NCBI GenBank assembly: GCA_027001105.1
Contig: JALTMZ010000005.1
Coordinates: 1-8,445, forward strand
Source of the DNA: Thermococcus sp.
GTDB taxonomy: Archaea > Methanobacteriota_B > Thermococci > Thermococcales > Thermococcaceae
Length of the DNA stretch: 8,445 nucleotides
Direction of reading: 5' to 3'
Positions 1 to 6,261 of the stretch are shown piece after piece (position 1 is the first letter of the stretch; each line of letters starts with the position of its first letter). Position numbers and translations under genes: made by a program. Under the pieces are notes generated by a model. The model was not told where the DNA came from. It made no database searches and saw only the letters and a program-made list of their open reading frames with translations.

Positions 1-366
1 AATCACAATGCTGATAAGATAAGCAGAAACGATAAATGCAAAGAGCTGCCTTTCCGTATAATCATGGGGAGTGAATTTTGTAAGCTTTTTTGCAATTTCG
101 AGACCTAAGATCACGCTGAGCGTTGCAAAGAACTTCATGCTGGCACCAAGCCATGATGCCGGAGACACTATGCTGAGTCCAACGAAGAGCAACACTAAAG
201 ATACTAAGGAACTTGCAAAGCCCAATAAGAGATAAACAACAACTATTGGTATTGCAACTAAGTCTATCGTCATTCCCCACTGAGTTGGCACCTTGAGTGG
301 AGAAACATTTAGCATTAAACTGAGGGCCAGCATTATTCCGATTAGAGCTATCTCCCTTGATTTCAT
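1..366 (-). CDS. ECF-type vitamin transporter substrate-binding (S) component, 5' part
   Basis: The first 122 residues of a very hydrophobic membrane protein are visible; the gene runs off the left edge. Membrane segments are predicted at about residues 5-20, 36-66 (one long or two short helices), 74-92 and 107 onward. The segment KVPTQWGMTIDL (residues 25-36), followed by long hydrophobic helices and SPASWLGASMKFFATL, resembles the small integral-membrane S components of energy-coupling-factor transporters (RibU-like/DUF3816-like), which capture a vitamin or similar micronutrient and pair with the shared EcfT-EcfA module. The substrate cannot be read from sequence. The start ATG (366-364) is supported by GGTGA at 377-373, six bases upstream, and an A+T-rich TATA element further up. 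It is divergent from the cysteine desulfurase gene. The ECF S family call is moderately sure; the specificity is unknown. Confidence 0.72.
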   Translation of the reverse strand, partial: MKSREIALIGIMLALSLMLNVSPLKVPTQWGMTIDLVAIPIVVVYLLLGFASSLVSLVLLFVGLSIVSPASWLGASMKFFATLSVILGLEIAKKLTKFTPHDYTERQLFAFIVSAYLISIVI

Positions 367-383
367 AGTCCTTCACCATTACC

Positions 384-441
384 AATTTTGTTCCATAATT
401 TATAAAATTTTGTTCCAAAAATAGAACAATTAAATGGAACA
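384..441. repeat. Cluster of four TGTTCCA/TGGAACA half-sites (possible operator)
   Basis: The 12-bp word AATTTTGTTCCA occurs twice in direct orientation, at 384-395 and 406-417, with a 22-bp period (about two helical turns). The reverse-oriented forms TAGAACA (422-428) and TGGAACA (435-441) follow. The second and third copies form a near-palindrome around 410-429, with arms TTGTTC and GAACAA and an 8-bp spacer. The cluster covers the TATA region of the ECF gene and ends about 18 bp before the csd TATA element. That layout is typical of an operator, but the binding protein is unknown. Confidence 0.5.
395..416 (-). promoter_or_regulatory. Promoter of the ECF S component gene
   Basis: On the minus strand a TTTTATAAATTAT element lies about 30-44 bases upstream of the ATG at 366. 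It predicts a short leader that contains the GGTGA ribosome site. Two direct copies of a 12-bp element (384-395 and 406-417) flank it, so binding there could block TATA/BRE recognition. Confidence 0.55.
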
Positions 442-450
442 TATTTGAGA

Positions 451-467
451 AGCAAATCCTTTATAGT
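451..467 (+). promoter_or_regulatory. Promoter of the cysteine desulfurase gene
   Basis: AGCAAATCCTTTATAG reads as an archaeal BRE (A-rich) followed by a TATA-like box, about 35 bases before the ATG at 499. Transcription would start near 485, giving a very short leader that contains AGGTGG at 487-492. Confidence 0.5.
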
Positions 468-498
468 CCCTTGAACGAGTTTTCATAGGTGGTTCGAA

Positions 499-1689
499 AT
501 GAGAATTCCAGAAGATGTTAGAAAGGACATTCCCCTTACACAGGAAGTTATATATTTCGACAATACCGCCACAAGTTTGACCCCAATTCCTGTTGTCAAA
601 GCTATGGACGAGTACTACCTCAAATACAGGGCGAACGTTCACAGAGGTGTTCACAGGCTGTCCCAGATGGCAACACACAAATACGAGGAGTCAAGAAAAA
701 CCGTTGCAGACTTCATTGGTGCAAAGTTTGAGGAGATAGTTTTCACAAAAAACACAAGCGAAAGCCTAAACTTGGTTGCCCTCGGACTGGAATGGAAGAA
801 GGGCGACAAAATAGTGACAACACCCTATGAGCACCACTCCGATCTGCTTCCATGGCAGAGAGTTGCAAGAAAGTACGGAGCAAAGCTTGAGATCATTGAA
901 GGAGACGATGAGGGGAACCTTGACTTGGGAGATGCCGAGAAAAAGATCAAAGGTGCAAAGCTCGTTGCAGTTCAGCACGTTTCTAACGCTTTAGGAGTCA
1001 TCCATGAGGTTGAGGAAATCGGCAAGATGGCAAAAGAGGAGGGAGCAATATTTGTTGTGGATGCGGCACAGAGCGTTGGACACATGGAGGTTGACGTGAG
1101 AAAAATTCACGCAGATTTTTTAGCCTTCTCAGGTCATAAGGGACCCTTAGGACCAACAGGTATTGGTGTTCTGTACATTAATGAAGAGATGTTTGATATC
1201 TTTGATCCTCCACTGGTGGGCGGGGGAACCATTGAAGATGTTGACCTTTGCTGCTACAAGCTTACAGCCCCCCCAGAGAGATATGAAGCAGGAACTCCGA
1301 ACATCGGTGGGGCAATAGGATTAGCGGCAGGAATTAAGTACATTGAAAAGATCGGGCTCGATAAAATTGAAAAACAGGAGCACAAGCTCGTTAAAAGAAC
1401 TACTGAAGGTCTAACAGAGCTTGAAATTCCATGGTACGGGCCGAGAAACTTGAAAAAACACGCTGGAGTTGTTAGCTTCAATGTGCCACCCTTGCATCCA
1501 CATGATGTCGCTGCCATATTGGATGAGCACAACATAATGGTTCGCTCTGGACACCACTGTGCCCTGCCGGTGATGAAGCGCTTGGGAATCAACGGAACAG
1601 TAAGAGCTTCATTCCATGTCTACAACAGCATTGAAGAAGTTGAAACCTTCCTGAGCGTCATGGAAGAGCTCGTTAAAAGCTTGCGTTAG
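499..1689 (+). CDS. Cysteine desulfurase, SufS/Csd type (class V aminotransferase fold)
   Basis: This 396-aa PLP enzyme removes sulfur from L-cysteine, giving alanine and an enzyme-bound persulfide for Fe-S cluster and thiolation pathways in the cytoplasm. Visible marks are the N-terminal YFDNTATSLTP segment, the EHHSD motif, the PLP-ring aspartate D188 in VVDAAQSVGH, the Schiff-base lysine K214 in FSGHKGPLGPTG, and the persulfide cysteine C354 in MVRSGHHCALPVMKRLG. The RSGHHC context matches SufS (group II) enzymes rather than IscS, and the length is normal for SufS. The start is set by AGGTGG (487-492), six bases before the ATG. It is transcribed alone or with weak read-through: a T-rich stretch follows the stop and a new promoter precedes the next gene. 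No SufBCD or sulfur-acceptor gene is visible in the window. Confidence 0.93.
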   Translation: MRIPEDVRKDIPLTQEVIYFDNTATSLTPIPVVKAMDEYYLKYRANVHRGVHRLSQMATHKYEESRKTVADFIGAKFEEIVFTKNTSESLNLVALGLEWKKGDKIVTTPYEHHSDLLPWQRVARKYGAKLEIIEGDDEGNLDLGDAEKKIKGAKLVAVQHVSNALGVIHEVEEIGKMAKEEGAIFVVDAAQSVGHMEVDVRKIHADFLAFSGHKGPLGPTGIGVLYINEEMFDIFDPPLVGGGTIEDVDLCCYKLTAPPERYEAGTPNIGGAIGLAAGIKYIEKIGLDKIEKQEHKLVKRTTEGLTELEIPWYGPRNLKKHAGVVSFNVPPLHPHDVAAILDEHNIMVRSGHHCALPVMKRLGINGTVRASFHVYNSIEEVETFLSVMEELVKSLR

Positions 1690-1712
1690 TTCTTTTCTTT
1701 GATTCTTCATTT
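1690..1712 (+). terminator. T-rich terminator after the cysteine desulfurase gene
   Basis: Directly after the TAG stop the non-template strand is mostly T (TTCTTTTCTTTGATTCTTC and onward) with no clear hairpin. This is the usual form of intrinsic termination in Thermococcales. Confidence 0.5.
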
Positions 1713-1713
1713 A

Positions 1714-1730
1714 GCGCAAACCTTTTTATC
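1714..1730 (+). promoter_or_regulatory. Promoter of the four-gene operon
   Basis: GCGCAAACCTTTTTATC is a good Thermococcales-style BRE plus TATA box. It ends about 30 bases before the ATG at 1761, so transcription should begin near 1750, just ahead of GGTGA at 1751-1755. This supports the ATG at 1761 over the GTG at 1752. Confidence 0.6.
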
Positions 1731-1760
1731 CCTACGTTCCAACTTTATTCGGTGATTCTT

Positions 1761-2036
1761 ATGCTCATTGCAAGACCATGTACAAGCATGAAAGCCATAA
1801 ACATAACCCCAGAGGAAAAATACGATATTGATATGGAGGAACTCTGTGAGTGCTTAGCTGAAAGAGGTTTTCAAATTAAGAGGGTTACGCGGTTTTTAGC
1901 TTTAGTTAAGAAAAAGTACGATATAAGCGTATTCCCAAGCGGAAAGGTCATTGTAAAAGATACTGACGACAAGGAAGAAGCACTGAAAATAGCAAAGGAA
2001 ATTTACGAGTGCATGGAGCCATACAGGGTGATTTGA
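1761..2036 (+). CDS. Small protein resembling a single TATA-binding-protein repeat
   Basis: This is a 91-aa soluble protein of unassigned function. The C-terminal half, ISVFPSGKVIVKD followed by an acidic loop and the helix EEALKIAKEIYECM, has the strand-turn-strand-helix pattern of one repeat of archaeal TBP (compare the ...FSSGK... strand and following helix). The N-terminal part (residues 15-35) could form the first strand and helix of such a repeat. Four cysteines are present (C7, C27, C29, C82); none forms a CXXC pair. The start ATG has GGTGA at 1751-1755; an upstream in-frame GTG (1752) overlaps that ribosome site and is unlikely. It is the first gene of the operon, and its TGA shares one base with the next ATG (2034-2038), so translation is likely coupled. 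The TBP-like fold is inferred by eye. Confidence 0.75.
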   Translation: MLIARPCTSMKAINITPEEKYDIDMEELCECLAERGFQIKRVTRFLALVKKKYDISVFPSGKVIVKDTDDKEEALKIAKEIYECMEPYRVI

Positions 2037-2836
2037 TGTTCACAAAAGAACTCATTGCAGAAAAAGTTAGAGAAATTAGAAAAAAGCACGGCTTTGAGAA
2101 TGTTCCCTTTTTTATTGATGAGGTTATCTATGACAGCGAAGGGGATAAGCTGTTCATTATAGCGAGAGATAGGAGCGATAAAAGTGCAATCATAGGGAAC
2201 AGCTTTGTGATTGGGAAGCTCAGGAAAGAGCTTGGGGTGAAACAAGTCACAGTATATTCCAAACTTGATCTGCTGATTAAGAGAAAAAAAGTTAGGGAGA
2301 ACATTGGGAGGATTAAGGGCACATATTTGGAGTTTTTAAACCCCATACTTAAAGCAGAGCTTAAATTTCCCCCAAGGAAATGGCCAGAGCTTAAAGATAA
2401 CGGAGAAGCTTTGGTTTTCTTAAGCTTCAATGCTAAAGCAATGGTTGGCTTTGCCGAAAAAGTCGGGCTAATTCCCGTAAAAGTCGGGATTAAATATGCT
2501 TTTCCAAAATGGGAGTATGAAGCAATTGAAGGCTCACCGAGAGAAATCCTGTTTCCGGATGAAAACAAGCTGATAGAAATCGCAAAGGAAAGAGGTCTGA
2601 GGATTATAATTTCCGACTTTCCCTTTGATTTGAAGTTTAAAGAAAGCATTACACTTTTAAATCCGCTCCGATTTTTGCACATGGGGTTCTTTGAGGCGAA
2701 GTACTTCTTTGGTTTTGAAAAGCCCGTGATTCTTGATAAAAAGGCATTAGTAGACTTTGTAGTCAGTTATGTTTATGAGGGTCTTATGGAGTCAACCGAT
2801 GGTGCAAACTTAATTTGGAGAGGGTGGAGAAGATAA
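2036..2836 (+). CDS. Conserved-looking hypothetical protein, 266 aa
   Basis: I do not recognise this protein. It starts with the ATG that overlaps the previous stop codon; GGTGA lies at 2027-2031. It is basic and soluble, with no membrane segment or signal peptide. The N-terminal part (about 1-95) alternates helices and strands and ends in a Lys/Arg-rich patch (LLIKRKKVRENIGRIKG). The middle (about 120-190) contains hydrophobic strands (ALVFLSFNAKAMVGFAEKVG and a following VKVGIKYAFP). The C-terminal part is rich in aromatics (LRFLHMGFFEAKYFFGF) and ends in WRGWRR. No metal- or nucleotide-binding motif is obvious. The position between the TBP-like gene and the kinase-desulfidase fusion suggests a shared process. 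Its basic character would allow nucleic-acid binding, but that is only a guess. Confidence 0.8.
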   Translation: MFTKELIAEKVREIRKKHGFENVPFFIDEVIYDSEGDKLFIIARDRSDKSAIIGNSFVIGKLRKELGVKQVTVYSKLDLLIKRKKVRENIGRIKGTYLEFLNPILKAELKFPPRKWPELKDNGEALVFLSFNAKAMVGFAEKVGLIPVKVGIKYAFPKWEYEAIEGSPREILFPDENKLIEIAKERGLRIIISDFPFDLKFKESITLLNPLRFLHMGFFEAKYFFGFEKPVILDKKALVDFVVSYVYEGLMESTDGANLIWRGWRR

Positions 2837-2850
2837 TACGGGGTGGTAAA

Positions 2851-3984
2851 ATGATTATTGGCGTTGTTGGGAAGATAGCAGCCGGAAAAACTACAATCGC
2901 AAAGTTTCTTGAGGAAAATGGTTTCTGCAGAATTTCATGTAGCGATCCTCTTATAGATTTGCTGACCCATGATGTTGATGCTTACTCCTGGATTCCCGAG
3001 CTTCCACAGAAAGCCGAGCCAACGAGAGATAAGCTGATTGAATACGGGAGATATCTAAAGGAAACTTATGGGGAAGACATTTTAATCAGACTTGCCTTGG
3101 ATAAAATGAGGCATTGCAAAAATGTTGTCATTGATGGTGTCCGCTCAAGAGGAGAAATTGAAGCTATAAAGCGGAGGGGAGGTGCCATTATTTACGTTGA
3201 GGCAAGACCCGAGCTTAGATACGAAAGATTGGTTAAAAGAAAGGCAGAAAAAGACAGAACAATCAAGAGCTTTGAGGATTTTAAAAAGTTGGATGATGAA
3301 GAGGAGAGGCTTTACCATACAAGCAAGCTTAAAGACCTGGCAGATTTTGTGATTGTGAATGAAGGGACTTTGGAGGATTTAAGAAAAGAAGTTAAGAAGA
3401 TTCTTGAATTTCTGAACACACTTGTAGTTATTGCTCCCTGCCTGCTTAGTCCTTTCACGGTTTACAGGGGTCCAAAAGAAAAGGAATATCGGGCAGCTTC
3501 CGCCCTAATAAGGCTCTTTGGGAAGTATCACTACCTTAAAATTTTGGCTTATCCATGCCCCGAATTTATTCTTCTTGGTTTTCCAAGGCTGCCAGCAAGC
3601 AGGGGACTTTATGAAAAGCTTGGCATGAGAGAATATGCCAAGAGAGTTGCTGAGTTCATAGTTAGGAGCATTGAGGAAGAGCAGCCTTCAAGGGTAATTC
3701 TCATTGGGGTTAAAGGATCCCCAACATGCGGAGTTTTCCACACCACCTCAAGCGACCCAGAAAAGTACCCCTATAAGAGGATGGAGGAGTTTAAAAAGCT
3801 TTCAAAGAAAGAAAGATTTAAGGCGGCAAAGGAAGTCATTAAGGAGTTCAAGCTTGTTGAAGGAGAAGGAATTCTCTTTGAGATTTTAAAGGGGAGGATT
3901 GAAGGAGTTTATCTGGAGTTCGATAAAGATGATTTAGAGGAAAGTTTGGAAAGAATAGAGAAAATTCTCAGGGATGCATTATGA
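2851..3984 (+). CDS. Fusion of a P-loop nucleotide-kinase-like domain and a TudS/DUF523-like domain
   Basis: This 377-aa protein has two domains. Residues 1-187 form a small P-loop kinase of the archaeal UPF0200/dephospho-CoA-kinase-like type: Walker A GKIAAGKT (7-14), ISCSDPL, D95-G-V-R98, and a basic lid near ERLVKRKAEKDR. Residues 190-377 carry the three spaced cysteine motifs of DUF523/TudS desulfidases: APCLLSPFTVYRG (C197), YPCPEFILLGFPR (C236) and GVKGSPTCG (C293). In TudS the equivalent cysteines hold a [4Fe-4S] cluster that removes sulfur from 2-thiouracil. The start ATG follows GGGGTGG (2840-2846); an in-frame ATG at 2815 lies inside the previous gene and has no ribosome site. The linker near residue 189 contains no start codon with a ribosome site, so the fusion appears real. 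Its stop overlaps the flavodoxin start. Substrates of both domains are unknown, and the kinase need not be a CoA enzyme. Confidence 0.85.
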   Translation: MIIGVVGKIAAGKTTIAKFLEENGFCRISCSDPLIDLLTHDVDAYSWIPELPQKAEPTRDKLIEYGRYLKETYGEDILIRLALDKMRHCKNVVIDGVRSRGEIEAIKRRGGAIIYVEARPELRYERLVKRKAEKDRTIKSFEDFKKLDDEEERLYHTSKLKDLADFVIVNEGTLEDLRKEVKKILEFLNTLVVIAPCLLSPFTVYRGPKEKEYRAASALIRLFGKYHYLKILAYPCPEFILLGFPRLPASRGLYEKLGMREYAKRVAEFIVRSIEEEQPSRVILIGVKGSPTCGVFHTTSSDPEKYPYKRMEEFKKLSKKERFKAAKEVIKEFKLVEGEGILFEILKGRIEGVYLEFDKDDLEESLERIEKILRDAL

Positions 3985-4445
3985 AAACACTTATAATTTA
4001 CGTGTCTATTCATCATAAAAACACAGAAAAGATAGCAAAGGTCATGGGGGATGTTCTAAATGCCCGGCCTGTTAAGCCTTGGGCAGTTAAGCCAGAAGAA
4101 CTTTCAGACTATGACTTGGTAGGTTTTGGTTCTGGAATTTACTGGTGGAGACATCACTGGGCGCTCCTCAAGCTTGTTGATAGTCTTCCAAGAGTAGAAG
4201 GGAAAAAGGCATTTATCTTCTCAACAGCAGGAATGAACATTCCGTGGTACAACCACAGAGCTTTGAGGAAAAAGCTCAAAGAAAAAGGCTTCCAGATAGT
4301 TGGTGAGTTCTCATGCAAGGGCTGGGATACAAACGGCTGGCTTGCAAAGATTGGCGGAATAAACAAAGGACATCCGAATGAGAGGGATTTAGAGAAAGCG
4401 AGGAGATTTGCTGAAAGGCTTAAAAACCTATATGATCAAAACTAA
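3981..4445 (+). CDS. Flavodoxin-family (FMN-binding) protein
   Basis: This 154-aa cytoplasmic protein has the flavodoxin fold. The first strand LIIYVS runs into a phosphate-binding loop of the S/T-x-x-x-x-N-T type (S9-IHHKN-T15). The second flavin loop is [12 protein letters not shown] (about 48-59), with aromatics suited to stack on the isoalloxazine ring. The third is FSTAGM (80-85). The family covers menaquinone-dependent protoporphyrinogen-oxidase-like and other single-domain FMN electron carriers; the partner is not known. Its ATG overlaps the TGA of the fusion gene (ATGA, 3981-3984), so the two are translated together, and it could supply electrons to the Fe-S domain encoded upstream. 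That link is inferred. The TAA stop (4443-4445) interlocks with the TAG of the opposing phosphohexomutase gene. Confidence 0.85.
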   Translation: MKTLIIYVSIHHKNTEKIAKVMGDVLNARPVKPWAVKPEELSDYDLVGFGSGIYWWRHHWALLKLVDSLPRVEGKKAFIFSTAGMNIPWYNHRALRKKLKEKGFQIVGEFSCKGWDTNGWLAKIGGINKGHPNERDLEKARRFAERLKNLYDQN

Positions 4446-5791
4446 GCCTCCCTTATCGCCCGTTCCACCAATTCTTTCGCTTTTTTCATCAGCTCTTCTG
4501 CTTTCTCCTCTGTGTGAGCTTCGAGGGTTATGCGCATTATCGGCTCTGTTCCGCTTGGCCTGAAGAGAATCCACCAGTCAGAGTTCTCAATTCTTATTCC
4601 ATCTATGTCGATTAACTTTTCATACTCAAAGCTCTTCAAGGCATCTCTTTCAATTATCTCCATGGCTTTCCCCTTTTTCTCGTTTGGACATGGTATCTTC
4701 GCCCTCATTGTAACATACCTCGGCACTTTCTTGGCCAATTCGCTCAAAGGCCCAAGCTTGTCAATCATCTCTAAAACTAAAGCCCCGGCAAAGATACCAT
4801 CGGGAGTGAGGTTCCACTGGGGCATTATCCAGGTTCCACTTGGCTCACCGCCAAAGACTGCATTTTCCCTAACTATGCCTTCAGCAACAGCAACATCTCC
4901 CACCTTGACCCTAACAACTTCTCCTCCCAAGGGCTTAACGTAATCGTCCAAAGCAAAGCCAGCATCAACCGTTGTAATTATCTTCCCTTTTCCAAACTTC
5001 CTCAGCATGTAGCCTGAGATTAAGCTCAGCATAACCTCATACTCAACAAAGCTGCCCTGATCATCAATAACGCCGATTCTGTCGGCATCTCCGTCATGGG
5101 CTATGCCCACATCAGCCTTCATAACTTTCACAGTTTTGGCAAGCCACTCAAGGCTTTTCGCATTAGGCTCCAGCTCACGGACAAAGTACCCGGAAGGGTG
5201 AGCATTGAGGCTTATAACTTTGTTTCCGAGCTCCCTCTGAAGATACGGGCTAACGAGAGAGCCTGCACCGTTTCCCGTATCAACAACAACAGTGTAGGAA
5301 TTTTTGAGCTTAATTATATCCAAAATCCTTTTGATATATTCCTCTTTTGGATCTGCATAGCTCAGCTTTCCAATTTCATTCCAAGCAACTTTCCTAAAGC
5401 TCTCACTCTCAAGGATTTTCTCAAGTTCATTCTCCATTTCACTCGTGTATGCCATTCCATTGGGCTGCCAGACCTTGATTCCGTTGTATTCCGGGGGGTT
5501 GTGTGATGCTGTGATTGTTACTCCAGCATCCGCTTCGTAAAGCTTTATCGCAAAGCCCGTCAAAGGGGTAGGGGAGAGACCAATGTCAATGACATCAATG
5601 CCGGTACTTAAAAGCCCTGCAATTAGTGCATTCTTCAGCATTTCCCCTGATGTTCTTGTATCAACCCCAACGACAACTTTTCCCCCTCCAAGAAAAGTTC
5701 CCAAAGCCCTTCCAACTTTTAAAGCAAGTTCTGGGGTTAGTTTTTCATTAACAACTTCCCTGATCCCGCTTGTTCCAAAGTACTTCCCCAT
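4442..5791 (-). CDS. Phosphohexomutase (phosphoglucomutase/phosphomannomutase/GlmM family)
   Basis: This 449-aa cytoplasmic enzyme of the alpha-D-phosphohexomutase superfamily moves phosphate between C1 and C6 of a hexose phosphate, feeding sugar nucleotides for glycans. All four domain signatures are present: the phosphoserine loop TASHNP with S96 as the phosphorylated residue, the Mg-binding loop D233-GDADR238, the sugar-binding loop GGEPSGTW (314-321), and the phosphate-binding loop RPSGTEP (411-417). The N-terminus YFGTSGIR and the length are typical of archaeal members. The GEPSG form of the sugar loop fits GlmM or PGM-type archaeal enzymes better than the GEENG form I recall from one Pyrococcus PMM/PGM, so glucosamine- or glucose-phosphate is more likely than mannose-phosphate, but specificity needs assay. 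The start ATG (5791) has AGGTGA at 5802-5797; the in-frame GTG at 5800 lies inside that site. Confidence 0.93.
   Translation of the reverse strand: MGKYFGTSGIREVVNEKLTPELALKVGRALGTFLGGGKVVVGVDTRTSGEMLKNALIAGLLSTGIDVIDIGLSPTPLTGFAIKLYEADAGVTITASHNPPEYNGIKVWQPNGMAYTSEMENELEKILESESFRKVAWNEIGKLSYADPKEEYIKRILDIIKLKNSYTVVVDTGNGAGSLVSPYLQRELGNKVISLNAHPSGYFVRELEPNAKSLEWLAKTVKVMKADVGIAHDGDADRIGVIDDQGSFVEYEVMLSLISGYMLRKFGKGKIITTVDAGFALDDYVKPLGGEVVRVKVGDVAVAEGIVRENAVFGGEPSGTWIMPQWNLTPDGIFAGALVLEMIDKLGPLSELAKKVPRYVTMRAKIPCPNEKKGKAMEIIERDALKSFEYEKLIDIDGIRIENSDWWILFRPSGTEPIMRITLEAHTEEKAEELMKKAKELVERAIREA
4472..4487 (+). terminator. Possible T-rich terminator for the operon, inside the opposing gene
   Basis: TTCTTTCGCTTTTTTC on the plus strand lies about 27 bases after the flavodoxin stop. 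It is the first good T-run for the rightward operon. It lies within the 3' end of the opposing phosphohexomutase gene, so the operon transcript would overlap that mRNA by some tens of bases. Confidence 0.3.
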
Positions 5792-5802
5792 GAACGTCAC
5801 CT

Positions 5803-5833
5803 GATATAAAAATTAAAATCTCTAATATTAATC
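5803..5833 (-). promoter_or_regulatory. Possible promoter of the phosphohexomutase gene
   Basis: Upstream of the ribosome site the minus strand holds GATTAATATTAG (near 5833-5822) and TTTTTATAT (near 5811-5803). The first is the better-placed TATA element, giving a start near 5800; the second is too close to the ATG for a leadered transcript. Both are A+T-rich, so the choice is uncertain. Confidence 0.35.
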
Positions 5834-5854
5834 TTTCTGCAGTGAAAAATAAGC

Positions 5855-5874
5855 TAAAAATATAAAATAAAAAA
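5855..5874 (-). terminator. T-rich terminator after the 126-aa protein gene
   Basis: Seven bases after the stop codon the minus strand reads TTTTTTATTTTATATTTTTA, a strong U-tract terminator of the thermococcal kind. It separates this unit from the phosphohexomutase gene transcribed in the same direction. Confidence 0.6.
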
Positions 5875-5880
5875 GGAAGG

Positions 5881-6261
5881 CTACTTTTTTACAAGCTTGT
5901 AAATCCCAACAGAGACTTTGTAAGGCCCATTTGTTGTTGCTTTATAGTCTATCCTGACTTGAAAGCGCTGTGATGAGCCGTATATCAGATTGTCCGTCTC
6001 CGATTCTGTAAGCACATTCCCATTTTCATCGAGTATTGTTATTTTCTCAACGATGCCTTCACTATCTGCTTTTATAAGGTATTTACCGGGCTCAAGAACG
6101 TTTGAGAGGTAGAACACATCACCTGTCACGCTCTCGGTTTTGACCTCGACTGGAACCTGTTCATAGGCATGGGTATAGTAATATTGTGCTCCGAAGACAC
6201 CGACTATGCCGATGACTATGAGCAAAATGAACCCTGTTATGAGCTTTTTGAGCAATCCCAT
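5881..6261 (-). CDS. Membrane-anchored extracytoplasmic protein, 126 aa
   Basis: A short basic N-terminus (MGLLKK) is followed by one hydrophobic helix at about residues 8-26 (ITGFILLIVIGIVGVFGAQ), with no clear cleavage site, so the protein is probably anchored with its C-terminal part outside. Residues 35-126 look like an all-beta domain with alternating strands: VFYLSNVLEPGKYLIKAD, KITILDENGNVLTE, RFQVRIDYKAT and GPYKVSVGIYKLV. This pattern recalls pre-peptidase C-terminal-like or GOLD-like beta sandwiches, but I cannot assign a family. The ribosome site is excellent (GGGAGGTGAG, 5-6 bases before the ATG) and lies within the end of the upstream 227-aa gene, which overlaps by 25 bases. The two genes probably form one unit. 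Function unknown. Confidence 0.8.
   Translation of the reverse strand: MGLLKKLITGFILLIVIGIVGVFGAQYYYTHAYEQVPVEVKTESVTGDVFYLSNVLEPGKYLIKADSEGIVEKITILDENGNVLTESETDNLIYGSSQRFQVRIDYKATTNGPYKVSVGIYKLVKK

Noticed and set aside
384..441. SurR (sulfur-response regulator) site ahead of the cysteine desulfurase gene
   Set aside because: The half-sites do not give the GTTnnnAAC spacing; GTT is followed by CCAAAA or CCATAA.
62..442. A 126-codon minus-strand frame across the ECF gene and its promoter
   Set aside because: It is out of frame with the hydrophobic ECF protein, begins inside the operator/TATA region and has no ribosome site; its composition looks random.
2128..2682. 184-codon minus-strand frame opposite the 266-aa gene
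   Set aside because: Ser/Leu/Phe-rich composition typical of an antisense shadow of a Lys/Glu-rich gene; no promoter or ribosome site.
2815..2850. Start of the kinase-TudS gene at ATG 2815
   Set aside because: It lies within the previous gene, has no ribosome site, and would add 12 residues before the Walker A strand; GGGGTGG precedes ATG 2851.
3400..3440. Hidden gene boundary between the kinase and TudS-like domains
   Set aside because: The frame is open throughout, with no ATG/GTG preceded by a ribosome site near the junction, so a single fused protein is the simplest reading.
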